DNA from: Nitrospira sp.
Lineage (GTDB): Bacteria > Nitrospirota > Nitrospiria > Nitrospirales > Nitrospiraceae
Direction: 5' to 3'
Assembly: GCA_024760545.1 (NCBI GenBank)
Contig: CP060501.1
Location: 744,001-808,000, forward strand
Length of the DNA: 64,000 bases
Numbering within the stretch: the stretch's first letter is position 1; each line of letters begins with the position of its first letter. Under the pieces are notes generated by a model. That model was given only the letters and a program-made list of their open reading frames with translations, had not been told where the DNA came from and ran no database searches. This document shows, piece after piece, positions 18,486 to 26,944 of the stretch. The translations under genes and the position numbers were made by a program.

Positions 18486-19853
18486 CTATCCTTGGTTAAA
18501 CTTCAATGACCAGCCGGACCATGCCTTCGCCCCGAGCACATACCGTGAGGACGCGTAGGAGTACCCGACGAGCAACGTCAATTCAGTCACAATTCTGCTG
18601 ATAATGGCTCCATGCAACCCGTACTGAACGATAAGAATGTAGGCGGAAGAGACACCGATGATGGTTGACACGACTTGGCAATACAATCTGTGTTTTCTGT
18701 AGTCCCCTGACATTAAGGCGCTTTCAAAACTGCTGGAAACGAATCGGAGCACGATACACACGGACAGAAGCGAGAGGATTTCACCCGACTCTTTGTATTT
18801 CTCGCCAAAAAACAGATTCACAAGCGGCTGCCCCCATAAGTAAGTAGCTCCAGTACATGCAATGCCCAATAGGGTCATGACCGCGCAACCTAATCGGTAC
18901 ACCGACAGGAACTTCTGCCAGTCGCTGTAGAACCACCGATGAATTTTGGGCAAGAGAAACTTCTGATACATCGCCTGAGGCACGAGGAACGCCACCAAGA
19001 GAAACGCCGCCGCGACGGAAAATTGACCTGCAGCCGTGGGGCTTACGATACTTCCCAACAACACGATATCAACACGACCATAGAGCATGACCAATGCCGC
19101 AGTGCCTGCATACGGCCATGCGAGATTGAATAGCTCCCGATAACTGGGACTCTGGCTTGGCCTTTCACTGCGGTAAGGATTATCCGTCGTATGACCGGAC
19201 AGCTGCATCTTCGAAGGAGTCAGTGAAAGTAAGCCGATCCCAGAGGCGACAATGAGTGCCAGTGAAATAGCACAATAGCCTTGGGCGACCAGATCGACGC
19301 TCGATGCGGCCGAACAATATACGGTCGCTGCGACAATCAAACGACCCAGGTGAGGCAATATTTGCCAGATGGAAAGTGCCAGATATCTTGCCTCTAGTTG
19401 CAATTTGGCTGTCAGCAGCTCCACCATCACCTGCATGACAACCATCGCCTGTAACCATCCGATGGTGTTCAATAGACGCGCATCGTCGAAGAGCCAGAGG
19501 AGTCCGATCCAGGAAAGTGCTAACACGATCGGTCCCCAGACCATCAGAAACGTCAGCGATCGCCACACCCAAGGAAAGGCCTCCCACCCCTTCTGGCCGA
19601 AGATCAGCAGCCAGACACTCGGCATGCCAAATCCGATGGCGGCGGCCATAATGACTCCGACCGAGACTGCGGTGCTGACGATGCCAAACTCCTCGACCGT
19701 GAGACTGTGTCCGAGCAGTATTTGAGTGAGAAACGCCAGGAAGCCTGAGCCTGCCAGACTGACGAAGATTGGCAACACAGTCTTGATTCCTGCCTTAATG
19801 TCTAATGGAGCCAACTGGGCCCGTCCTTTGCCACAACAATCCGCTCTGCGCAC
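18486..19853 (-). CDS. Wzx-like oligosaccharide flippase (MATE/MVF superfamily)
   Basis: Up to 455 residues with about twelve hydrophobic segments and the family-like stretches FLAFLTQILLGHSLTVEEFG, AAGQFSVAAAFLLVAFLVPQ and WGQPLVNLFFGEKY. It should move lipid-linked repeat units across the inner membrane. No ATG is available: the open frame starts with GTG at 19853, while a TTG at 19808 has a better ribosome site (AAAGGAC). The true start is therefore uncertain. It directly precedes the Wzy-like polymerase, the usual pairing of a Wzx/Wzy system. Confidence 0.8.
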   Translation of the reverse strand: MRRADCCGKGRAQLAPLDIKAGIKTVLPIFVSLAGSGFLAFLTQILLGHSLTVEEFGIVSTAVSVGVIMAAAIGFGMPSVWLLIFGQKGWEAFPWVWRSLTFLMVWGPIVLALSWIGLLWLFDDARLLNTIGWLQAMVVMQVMVELLTAKLQLEARYLALSIWQILPHLGRLIVAATVYCSAASSVDLVAQGYCAISLALIVASGIGLLSLTPSKMQLSGHTTDNPYRSERPSQSPSYRELFNLAWPYAGTAALVMLYGRVDIVLLGSIVSPTAAGQFSVAAAFLLVAFLVPQAMYQKFLLPKIHRWFYSDWQKFLSVYRLGCAVMTLLGIACTGATYLWGQPLVNLFFGEKYKESGEILSLLSVCIVLRFVSSSFESALMSGDYRKHRLYCQVVSTIIGVSSAYILIVQYGLHGAIISRIVTELTLLVGYSYASSRYVLGAKAWSGWSLKFNQG

Positions 19854-19889
19854 TCCGGTAATAGAGAGGACAGACGACGGCCGTTACCT

Positions 19890-21668
19890 TCAAAAACTTC
19901 GCGGAACAGCGAAGGTTCCTGCGCTATCTGCCGAAGACAGCCGAAGGATGTGATGCGCAATTGCAGAACGCACTTCTCCCAGATTCGAGGGAAGATCTCC
20001 TCGCAAGTCTTCCAAATATTGGAGAGCCTCGAGGGCAGAAGGGGTGTATGGTTTAGGAAGCGCTTCGAGGATATCTTCCAAGGTTGTCACGTAGCGAACA
20101 TCGTCAATTCCTTCTCGAAATCCTTCCCACGCCAACGTATCAATCACACCGTCAACGGTCGGATATGTGAAGTTGTGGTCGCGATAACGGACATGATCGA
20201 AATCATTCCAGATGAATCCCATCGAATCCTGATAGGCATATGGCATGGCCCCATCATAGTCGTTTCTCCACAGTTCAAGCCCGTAATTGCGCCTGAATAT
20301 CTCTGGGTTTTCCGGCCCAGTCTGCGGATTCGCGTACGAGAAGATCTTGTGACCTGCACGATGAAAATTCTCCGCCTGCGATTTCTGCAGCTTACCCGCC
20401 ATCACAAGCAGGTCCAGCAGATCCCCAACCACTGGAAAGGCTTCTGCATATCCTGCAGTAAACACTTTGACTCCTTCATTCCTGGCCATTTGCCACGCTT
20501 TCCTTTGAGCGATAAGCTTTTCCCCTTTGGCTTCATCGATGCCATACAGATAGAGTTTCTCGATTCTCTGCTCACCGGCTATTTCTTTGATGACCTTCAA
20601 CCGACGTCTCAGCTCAGCGAGTTGCTCGTGGGTCTGAGGATTTCCCGTACCCGTACCAAGATAAAACAGGGTTGCGGAATCCATGCCGGCTTGTTTTCTG
20701 ACTTCCAATGTCTTGTTCAGCTCTGCCTTGTTCAAACGATGATACACGGTCGGATTCGTGACGCCGTGCGCAAACATATCGTTCAACTCGGCGGCAAATT
20801 GTGCTGAGTCTTTTCGTTCCGAGGAGATGCTTGGTGTATCCGAAAGGGTTCCGCGATAGTAGATACTGTATTGTATTTTGGGGAGATGAAGATCGATAGG
20901 AAGTACTTGAAGGATGAATTCCAAGCTGCCCAACGAACCTTGGTCATCAGTAAGAGTGATGCCCCCCTTATAGTTTCCTCCTTTGGCATCGGGCGGAATG
21001 TGAATCGTGATCCAGAGCTGCTTCGCTTCACCACGATGAATGCTTACTGGCTGAACATCAGCGGTGTCGTGAATTGGGAATTCGGCAACTGAAGCAACAA
21101 TCCGGCTTCTTAAGGCAGCTGGCTCGCTGATTGACACAAGCCTAGTCCTTGACGAGTACTTCAACCTGAGAAAATTGGTCTTCGACTCCTCGTTTGCCTG
21201 AACCAAGCCGTCATCTTTTAGTAGAAGCTCCGGCACCAAAACTTTGGTCCTCCCCATATGAGACAAACCGATGGTATTCCACCCTCCTCCCGCCTGAAAC
21301 CATACCTTCACGAACCGAAGATCAATGTGGGAACTTGAAATCATCTCGCCATCACTGACGAGATCGCTCATGGAAACCCGCAAATTGTCAATATCACGAG
21401 CCATAGGCCGAATAACGAAACTCGCAGGTTCGTATTCACCACGAGAGCCTACAATTTTTATGGTCGTAGACGGCTTTCCTGGCAGAGGAAAAGTTCTCGG
21501 GAGAATTTGTTCCCCGCTGATGGGATTCACGACATGCACGAGCAGAGGGCCCAGATTCGACGTCTCAGCATGTCCAGGCAAACTGAAGTAGAACGCTGCA
21601 CCGCCTCCCAGTAAAAGCACACCTGCTATCTGGGACAGAGCTTTGAAGACACTAGCTGAAATTTGCAC
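19890..21668 (-). CDS. Exported glycoside-hydrolase-like protein of unknown substrate
   Basis: 592 residues from the GTG at 21668, preceded by AAAGGTGG. The N-terminus has a signal peptide or anchor (ISQIAGVLLLGGG-type hydrophobic core). A beta-rich region follows (GEYEPASFVIRPMARDIDNL), resembling the carbohydrate-binding part of DUF4091-type proteins. The C-terminal half has barrel-like features and Trp/Tyr/Asp-rich stretches (LYGIDEAKGEKLIAQRKA, WRNDYDGAMPYAYQD, WEGFREGIDDVRYVTTLEDI). Related proteins are annotated only as glycoside hydrolase domain proteins. I infer a role in trimming the exported polymer. It starts just below the duplicated wecB remnant and a sigma-54-like site. Confidence 0.6.
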   Translation of the reverse strand: MQISASVFKALSQIAGVLLLGGGAAFYFSLPGHAETSNLGPLLVHVVNPISGEQILPRTFPLPGKPSTTIKIVGSRGEYEPASFVIRPMARDIDNLRVSMSDLVSDGEMISSSHIDLRFVKVWFQAGGGWNTIGLSHMGRTKVLVPELLLKDDGLVQANEESKTNFLRLKYSSRTRLVSISEPAALRSRIVASVAEFPIHDTADVQPVSIHRGEAKQLWITIHIPPDAKGGNYKGGITLTDDQGSLGSLEFILQVLPIDLHLPKIQYSIYYRGTLSDTPSISSERKDSAQFAAELNDMFAHGVTNPTVYHRLNKAELNKTLEVRKQAGMDSATLFYLGTGTGNPQTHEQLAELRRRLKVIKEIAGEQRIEKLYLYGIDEAKGEKLIAQRKAWQMARNEGVKVFTAGYAEAFPVVGDLLDLLVMAGKLQKSQAENFHRAGHKIFSYANPQTGPENPEIFRRNYGLELWRNDYDGAMPYAYQDSMGFIWNDFDHVRYRDHNFTYPTVDGVIDTLAWEGFREGIDDVRYVTTLEDILEALPKPYTPSALEALQYLEDLRGDLPSNLGEVRSAIAHHILRLSSADSAGTFAVPRSF

Positions 21669-21749
21669 GTTCCACCTTTCTGTTGCCCTTGTCACTTATA
21701 CAGTTCCATAGAAAGCAGTCGTATTCGTCGACTATTTCAGCAGCGTTTT

Positions 21750-21918
21750 GCTCGTCCATTCGTAAAAGAATGGCATCCCATTTCTCTCCCACCATTCGAG
21801 GTCAAAACAGCATACGAGTTTGCTTGGGTCAGTTCGTTCGTTCCACTGATAGCGATTCCGAGCCGATCCGTATTTCACGCAGATCGAGACAAGAGGCGCC
21901 CCGGACAGCGGTTTCCTC
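21750..21918 (-). pseudogene. Decayed C-terminal fragment of a wecB paralogue
   Basis: Translating the minus strand from 21918 gives EETAVRGASCLDLRE, which aligns with EETTVLGVPCLTLRD of the intact WecB encoded at 22224-23324. The frame ends at a stop at 21829-21831. Nucleotide similarity continues below it (AGTTTGCTTGG, TCCCATTTC) with a 10-base and a larger deletion. It is thus a frameshifted remnant of the last quarter of a second wecB gene. Confidence 0.7.
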
Positions 21919-21992
21919 CAATTTAGTTAGGAAGACTGCTGTGATGATATGAGCTGTACACGCATGTGACAAACTAAAACGGTTTTATAACA

Positions 21993-22007
21993 GCAAGAGT
22001 TGGTCCA
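21993..22007 (-). promoter_or_regulatory. Sigma-54 -24/-12 candidate in repeat R1
   Basis: The minus strand reads TGGACCAACTCTTGCT with the correct GG-N10-GC spacing. It is conserved at the same place in repeat R2 although the flanks have diverged. It could drive the glycoside-hydrolase-like gene starting at 21668, through the wecB remnant. Confidence 0.5.
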
Positions 22008-22101
22008 TACGGAGGACTCAAGATCGCGTGATGAATCAGTAGATTGGGGCAATGATCGGGAACGTAGCCCGGAGCGAATGGAGGTAGGACGATACAGATG
22101 C

Positions 22102-22115
22102 GTTCGAATTGGAAC
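22102..22115. promoter_or_regulatory. Near-palindrome upstream of R1 sigma-54 site
   Basis: GTTCGAATTGGAAC, one mismatch from the perfect palindrome in R2, is centred about 100 bases upstream of the -24 element. That is the usual place for an enhancer-binding activator. Confidence 0.45.
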
Positions 22116-22223
22116 GGACAGGGATGCGGAGCTGTTTTGCACTACGCGTCCGTATTCAATTGACGGACTATCATCAGCTCGGCGTGACTGACCAACGACA
22201 GCGCTCCAGAACATGGATGACAG

Positions 22224-23324
22224 TTACTCATCGCATAACACTCTCTCCAAACACTCGACGATCCGTTCGGCTGTCTTACCGTCCCATTTCGGTGGGATTG
22301 CCCCTTTCTTCCACTGTCCGGCCATCAATCGAGCCAGGGCCGGAGCAAGTTTGCTTGGATCGGTCCCGATCAGTTCGTTCGTCCCAATCGTGATGGTTTC
22401 AGGCCGCTCGGTGTTGTCACGGAGCGTCAGGCACGGCACCCCGAGTACCGTCGTTTCTTCGGTAATCCCGCCGGAATCGGTAATCACACCTTTGGCGTGC
22501 TTTACTAAGTAATTGAATTCCAGGTAGCCGAGCGGGTCGACATAGTGAAGTTGAGGTATCTTGTCGTCAAGATCTCGAAGACTTTTAGCGGTTCGTGGAT
22601 GGACCGGAAATACCACGGGCAATCCTTTCGTGCCTTCAACAATGGCGCGGAGGAGAGAGACCAATTGATGCTCTCCATCAACATTGGCCGGCCGATGAAG
22701 CGTGACGACAAAATACTGTCCAGGTTCGAGGTGGAGCGATTGCCAACAGGTAGGAGGTCGCAACCGCGACAAGTGCTTGAGCAGCGTGTCGATCATGGTA
22801 TTGCCGACAAAAAAGATTCGCTCATCGATCACGCCGGCACGCCGAAGATTTTCGTTGGCCGTCTCACTTGTCGTAAAAAACCAATTGGTGATGGCGTCGG
22901 TCACTACCCGGTTGATTTCTTCCGGCATCGTCCAATCGCCGGACCGAATCCCGCCTTCCACATGGGCCACCGGCACGCCAAGTTTTCGCGCCGCGATCGA
23001 GCAAGCCATGGTGGACGTCACGTCGCCGACCACGAGACAGAGGTCGCTCTTTTCCTTGAGTAGAACCTTCTCGTACGCGACCATGATACCGGCCGTTTGT
23101 TCGGCTTGAGTGCCAGAACCCACTTCTAAATTGATATCCGGTTTGGGAATTCCGAGTTCTTCGAAGAAACTGCCAGACATGGCACGATCATAATGCTGGC
23201 CTGTATGGATCAATCGATACCGCAGAGGACCACCTCGCTCCGCAGCCTCTTGTAGCGCGTCGATGATCGGCGCGATCTTCATAAAATTGGGGCGCGCTCC
23301 GGCAATGATATCGATATGCTTCAC
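22224..23324 (-). CDS. wecB: UDP-N-acetylglucosamine 2-epimerase (non-hydrolysing)
   Basis: 366 residues from a GTG at 23324, preceded by TTGAGGTG; the next residues KHIDIIAGARPNFMKIAPI are the standard WecB start. Other family marks are LIHTGQHYDRAMSGSFFEEL, VVGDVTSTMACSIAARK, VAHVEGGIRSGDWTMPEEIN with the catalytic acidic residues, VTLHRPANVD, ITDSGGITEE and LRDNTERPETI. The enzyme interconverts UDP-GlcNAc and UDP-ManNAc, supplying a sugar for the exopolysaccharide. It is flanked by the two copies of a 200-base repeat, and a degraded relative of its 3' end lies at 21750-21918. Its promoter is probably the sigma-54-like site at 23533-23547. Confidence 0.93.
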   Translation of the reverse strand: MKHIDIIAGARPNFMKIAPIIDALQEAAERGGPLRYRLIHTGQHYDRAMSGSFFEELGIPKPDINLEVGSGTQAEQTAGIMVAYEKVLLKEKSDLCLVVGDVTSTMACSIAARKLGVPVAHVEGGIRSGDWTMPEEINRVVTDAITNWFFTTSETANENLRRAGVIDERIFFVGNTMIDTLLKHLSRLRPPTCWQSLHLEPGQYFVVTLHRPANVDGEHQLVSLLRAIVEGTKGLPVVFPVHPRTAKSLRDLDDKIPQLHYVDPLGYLEFNYLVKHAKGVITDSGGITEETTVLGVPCLTLRDNTERPETITIGTNELIGTDPSKLAPALARLMAGQWKKGAIPPKWDGKTAERIVECLERVLCDE

Positions 23325-23532
23325 CCAACACCTCAACGACGCGAGTAGATCCCTCGCATCAGACTGGATCGTCGCCTACTCAAAGCATCCTTCAATGACT
23401 CGAGCTTCTGACAAGCCGCTGACCAGTGATGCGATCAAGGCGCTGCCCCGACTCATACAAATTTAGTTAGGAAGACGATTGTGATGGTATTGGGTCTAAG
23501 CGTACCTGGCAAACCAAAACCGTTTTTATGAC

Positions 23533-23547
23533 AGCAAGACTCGGTCC
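23533..23547 (-). promoter_or_regulatory. Sigma-54 -24/-12 promoter candidate for wecB
   Basis: The minus strand reads TGGACCGAGTCTTGCT, matching TGGCACGN4TTGCW except for the two bases after TGG. Spacing of the invariant GG and GC is exact. Transcription would start near 23521, leaving a leader of about 200 bases before the GTG of wecB. Confidence 0.55.
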
Positions 23548-23642
23548 ACGGATAACAATCTGAATGGTATGACGAATCAATGAATTAAGAGATTAAGATG
23601 ACAAGTCTTCCCGCATGAATGGATGAAACACCGTACAGACGC

Positions 23643-23656
23643 GTTCCAATTGGAAC
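23643..23656. promoter_or_regulatory. Perfect 14-bp palindrome, candidate activator-binding site
   Basis: GTTCCAATTGGAAC is a perfect palindrome about 100 bases upstream of the -24 box, conserved with one change in R1. It fits the position of a sigma-54 enhancer site. Confidence 0.5.
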
Positions 23657-23671
23657 GGACAGAGAGAATAT

Positions 23672-24604
23672 CTAGAAGTGCACTTCGCGGATCGATTCGC
23701 GGTTGGTTCGAAACCATTGGACGGTTTTCTTTAGCCCTTCGCGCAGGTTATGTCGCGATTGAAACCCGAAGAGCTGCTTGGCCCGGCTCACGTCAAGACA
23801 TCTCCTGGGCTGGCCGTTCGGTTTCGAGGCATCCCACAGAATCTGACCGGTAAATCCCACCTCGGAGGCAATCAACCTAGCCAGATCGCGAATGGCAACC
23901 TCTTCTCCGGTTCCCAAATTGATGGGCAGATCGCCCTGATACTCTTCCGCAGCAAGAAGAATCCCCTCGGCCGCATCCTCAACGTACAAAAACTCTCGCG
24001 TGGGCGACCCATCTCCCCAGAGGGTAATCGACGCGTGCCCTGCATCTTTTGCCGTCGCACATTTCCGTACGAGCGCCGGAATGACGTGAGAGGTCTCCAG
24101 ATCGAAGTTGTCACGCGGTCCATACAGATTGACGGGAAACAGCACGATCGAATTAAACCCATATTGTTGACGATACGCCTGCGACTGGACCAGCATCATC
24201 TTCTTTGCCAGCCCATATGGGGCATTGGTTTCTTCGGGATACCCAGTCCAGATATCATCCTCCCTGAATGGGATCGGCGCGAACTTGGGATAGGCGCAAA
24301 TCGTCCCGAGTGCGACAAACTTCTTGAGCCCCCGTTGACGGCCTACCTCGATCAGCTGCGTGCCCATCATCAGATTATCGTAAAAGAACCGTCCCGGATT
24401 GGCTTGGTTTGCGCCGATTCCGCCCACACGAGCCGCCAGATGGATCACCATATCGGGCTTCGCGTCGCTGTACAGTTGCCGTACGGCATCCATCTGCACC
24501 AGATCGTAGTCCTTGCTACGCGGGACAACGACTTGCCGACAGCCTTTCACCCGCAGCTGCTCGACGACGAACGAACCGAGAAACCCGGCACCACCCGTCA
24601 CCAC
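23672..24604 (-). CDS. fcl: GDP-L-fucose synthase
   Basis: Short-chain dehydrogenase of the extended type: [16 protein letters not shown] is the NADP-binding glycine motif, and [16 protein letters not shown] holds the catalytic Tyr-x3-Lys. [20 protein letters not shown] and [16 protein letters not shown] are typical of Fcl/WcaG. It converts GDP-4-keto-6-deoxymannose to GDP-L-fucose, directly after Gmd in the pathway and in the operon. The start is a problem. The GTG at 24604 removes conserved upstream residues (SFWEDQCV), which are encoded in frame back to the Gmd stop at 24656. No ATG, GTG or TTG is available for them; a CTG at 24643 follows a GAGGGGG. The true N-terminus is probably longer. 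Confidence 0.92.
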   Translation of the reverse strand: MVTGGAGFLGSFVVEQLRVKGCRQVVVPRSKDYDLVQMDAVRQLYSDAKPDMVIHLAARVGGIGANQANPGRFFYDNLMMGTQLIEVGRQRGLKKFVALGTICAYPKFAPIPFREDDIWTGYPEETNAPYGLAKKMMLVQSQAYRQQYGFNSIVLFPVNLYGPRDNFDLETSHVIPALVRKCATAKDAGHASITLWGDGSPTREFLYVEDAAEGILLAAEEYQGDLPINLGTGEEVAIRDLARLIASEVGFTGQILWDASKPNGQPRRCLDVSRAKQLFGFQSRHNLREGLKKTVQWFRTNRESIREVHF

Positions 24605-24655
24605 GACACACTGATCTTCCCAAAATGAAGTTCCGGTGGTCAGAGCACACCCCCT

Positions 24656-25663
24656 CTAGGTTCGCTTTCTCGTCCCATCCAACTTTTCTTTTTCCGCTGC
24701 CAAATCCGCATCGACCATCATGGCGATTAACTCTTCGAACCGTACCTTGGGCTGCCAACCGAGTTGTTTTTTCGCCTTAGTCGCGTCCCCGATGAGCAGA
24801 TCGACTTCGGTCGGTCGATAATATTTCTCATCGATCTTCACATGTTTCTTCCAGTCCAATTGGAGCCGGTCAAAGGCCAGCTCCAACATTTCCTTGACCG
24901 TATGGGTTTCACCCGTTGCGATGACATAGTCTTCAGGCTGTGGAGCTTGGAGCATCATCCACATGGCTTCGACATAGTCGCCGGCGTACCCCCAGTCGCG
25001 CTTCGCATCGAGGTTTCCCAGGAACAAATCGTGTTGGGTCCCAAGCTTGATGCGCGCCGCCGCTTTGGTGATTTTCCTCGTGACGAAGGTTTCACCCCGT
25101 CGCGGCGATTCATGATTGAACAGAATTCCATTGCATGCAAACAGATCGTACGCCTCCCGATAGTTCACTGTAATCCAATAAGAATAGACCTTCGCCGCCC
25201 CATACGGGCTCCTGGGATAGAAGGGAGTCGTTTCCTTCTGCGGGACCTCCAGCACCTTGCCGAACATTTCGCTGGACGACGCTTGATAAAATTTTGGTTT
25301 GAGCCCCGATTCGCGGATGGCCTCGAGAAGCCGAATCGTGCCGAGCCCCGTGATCTCTCCGGTGTACTCGGGAATATCGAAGCTCACACGGACGTGACTC
25401 TGCGCTCCGAGATTATAGATTTCATCGGGTTGGACGGTGCGCAAGATCCGATTCAGCGAACTGGCGTCGTTCAGGTCTCCGTAAATCAAGTGGAGGCGCC
25501 GGTGAGGTACATGCGGATCTTCATAAATCGGATCGATGCGGCCCGTGTTAAAGGAGCTGGAGCGGCGGATGATGCCGTACACTTCATAGTCTCTGCCGAG
25601 TAGAAACTCCGACAGATAGGATCCATCTTGGCCCGTAATCCCCGTGATCAATGCTTTTTTCAC
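24656..25663 (-). CDS. gmd: GDP-mannose 4,6-dehydratase
   Basis: 335 residues from a GTG at 25663 with a GGGGG element upstream. The N-terminal [16 protein letters not shown] is the NADP-binding loop characteristic of Gmd. [20 protein letters not shown] and [12 protein letters not shown] give the catalytic Thr/Ser, Glu and Tyr-x3-Lys. [15 protein letters not shown] is the family signature, and [17 protein letters not shown] follows. It makes GDP-4-keto-6-deoxy-D-mannose, the precursor used by the neighbouring Fcl, so the polymer probably contains fucose or another 6-deoxyhexose. It is the first gene of the minus-strand locus, divergent from the type II secretion operon. Confidence 0.95.
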   Translation of the reverse strand: MKKALITGITGQDGSYLSEFLLGRDYEVYGIIRRSSSFNTGRIDPIYEDPHVPHRRLHLIYGDLNDASSLNRILRTVQPDEIYNLGAQSHVRVSFDIPEYTGEITGLGTIRLLEAIRESGLKPKFYQASSSEMFGKVLEVPQKETTPFYPRSPYGAAKVYSYWITVNYREAYDLFACNGILFNHESPRRGETFVTRKITKAAARIKLGTQHDLFLGNLDAKRDWGYAGDYVEAMWMMLQAPQPEDYVIATGETHTVKEMLELAFDRLQLDWKKHVKIDEKYYRPTEVDLLIGDATKAKKQLGWQPKVRFEELIAMMVDADLAAEKEKLDGTRKRT

Positions 25664-25761
25664 GTGTGAGGTCCCCCTGAGCCTTGAATGAGGAAGGGAT
25701 TATTGCGTGCTTCCATCCGTTTGTCTACTCTACATGCGAAAGGATCGTTAACAAAAGATTC

Positions 25762-25791
25762 TTGCGACCACCGATACCGACCAGGTACGAT
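25762..25791 (+). promoter_or_regulatory. Sigma-70-like promoter candidate for gsp operon
   Basis: TTGCGA and TACGAT, each four of six consensus bases, are separated by 18 bases and lie about 30 bases before the TTG start of gspC. The match is modest. Confidence 0.3.
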
Positions 25792-25820
25792 GCAGAACAA
25801 GTAGCGAGAAAGGCAACACC

Positions 25821-26741
25821 TTGGCCGCATTACCTCCGCAACACGCGCGTCGCGTCGGAATGTTTTTCTGTATGGTTGTGTGCGGTCTGCTCATCGCGCA
25901 CTCAATCAATGCCTTCGTTGCCGAGGCACTATATGTGATCCCCGAGCATCCGTCTGGCTCCGGCAGCGGTGGATTTCCAGGCTCTCCGTTGCTGGCATCC
26001 TATTCACCGACTCAGGCGGTGGACGATGTGCAGGCCAGCGGTCTGTTCGTACTCCCTCCAACACCTCAGAACGGACAAACGAATGCGACGAATTCTGATA
26101 GACGCGGTCTCTCCGGGACTCCGGTTCGCGCGTCCCTCGGATTGGCGGCAAGGATTCGCTTGATCGGTATCGTGTTCGGCGATCAGCGCGGCATCTTTGC
26201 AATCGTTGAGGAGCTGTCGTCCAAACAACAATCATTATATCGCCTCCATGATTCAATTCTCGATATGGGAGAAGTGAGCGAGATTCGTCGAAACGGACTC
26301 CTGGTCCGTCAAGGCAATGTCGAGGAGTTGTTGGAACTGGCGGTAACCGACAACCCGACCGCACCGGCCGGTTCTTCCGGCACGGTTCCTACTGCCGCCC
26401 AGGCACCGACACCCGGCGCTCCTCTGCGAAAAATCGTCGACCGCCGTGAAGTGGAACAAGCCATGAATGATCTGCCGAAACTCTTGTCGCAGGCCAGAGC
26501 CGCCCCATTCATGGTGAACGGGACTATAAACGGATTCCGCCTGGACTACGTCGCTCCGGCCAGCTTCTATGAAAAAATCGGGGTTCAGGCGGGGGACGTG
26601 CTGCAACGGGTCAATGGCGTCGATATCCGTGATCCCAGCACCATGTTGAGCTTACTGCAGCAACTCAAGAATGAGCAGATCGTCAAGCTCGACGTGGTTC
26701 GAAATAATCAACGCTCCACGATCACGTACGAGCTTCGCTGA
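25821..26741 (+). CDS. gspC: Type II secretion system inner-membrane protein GspC
   Basis: 306 residues from a TTG at 25821 with GAAAGG upstream. One N-terminal transmembrane segment (FFCMVVCGLLIAHSINAFVA) is followed by a proline-rich linker. The GspC homology region comes next (IRLIGIVFGDQRGIFAIVEE), and the C-terminal PDZ-like domain contains NGFRLDYVAPASFYEKIGVQ and GDVLQRVNGVDIRDPSTML. GspC links the inner-membrane platform to the outer-membrane secretin. In most operons gspD follows; here a 203-base spacer and gspE follow instead. Confidence 0.88.
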   Translation: MAALPPQHARRVGMFFCMVVCGLLIAHSINAFVAEALYVIPEHPSGSGSGGFPGSPLLASYSPTQAVDDVQASGLFVLPPTPQNGQTNATNSDRRGLSGTPVRASLGLAARIRLIGIVFGDQRGIFAIVEELSSKQQSLYRLHDSILDMGEVSEIRRNGLLVRQGNVEELLELAVTDNPTAPAGSSGTVPTAAQAPTPGAPLRKIVDRREVEQAMNDLPKLLSQARAAPFMVNGTINGFRLDYVAPASFYEKIGVQAGDVLQRVNGVDIRDPSTMLSLLQQLKNEQIVKLDVVRNNQRSTITYELR

Positions 26742-26944
26742 GACCATCGTTCCTGCTTCGTGTGTGTATTGTCCTTGACCCTCGCTCCTAACGGTTCTGG
26801 GCTACGGCCACTTTCAGCCCGCATTCTCAGTGATCGACAACTCCACAAGGCAGCGCTTAACTTTACGTTAAGAATGCACGGTGTCCTTGCCAGGCCGTTG
26901 GAAGGGAGAGTATCTTTACCAATTGAGGGAAAGGCCAGGCGAAA
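26742..26944. other. 203-bp spacer between gspC and gspE
   Basis: No gene is visible where gspD is usually found. The stretch holds a small inverted repeat (CTTAAC/GTTAAG with a five-base loop) near 26858. Confidence 0.4.

Larger units (their letters stand above)
21921..22122. repeat. Diverged direct repeat R1 (copy of fcl-wecB junction)
   Basis: About 200 bases align collinearly with 23461-23662. Both begin with ATTTAGTTAGGAAGAC and end near TTGGAACGGACAG, with shared blocks such as ACAGCAAGA and TTCATCCA-like stretches between. Similarity continues weakly past 22122 into a copy of the fcl 3' end (TGCACTACGCG against TGCACTTCGCG at the same distance). It carries a sigma-54-like site and a near-palindrome. 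Confidence 0.75.
23461..23662. repeat. Diverged direct repeat R2 (fcl-wecB junction)
   Basis: Partner of 21921-22122. It contains the sigma-54-like site at 23533-23547 and the perfect palindrome at 23643-23656. The most conserved parts of the pair are these two elements and the ATTTAGTTAGGAAGAC end, suggesting selection on a regulatory unit after duplication. Confidence 0.75.
23325..23671. other. Intergenic region upstream of wecB
   Basis: 347 bases between fcl and wecB. Positions 23461-23662 are repeat R2 with its sigma-54-like site and palindrome. Positions 23337-23460 have a short open minus-strand frame (SALIASLVSGLSEARVIEG) without a recognisable relative; I do not call it a gene. Confidence 0.5.

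Noticed and set aside
23337-23460. Short open stretch before wecB (SALIASLVSGLSEARVIEG)
   Set aside because: It looked like the tail of a gene, but no start, ribosome site or related protein could be recognised.
25813-25827. Sigma-54-like site upstream of gmd (minus strand CGGCCAAGGTGTTGC)
   Set aside because: Spacing fits, but the -24 box matches poorly, it overlaps the gspC start and has no palindrome upstream. It is too weak to call.
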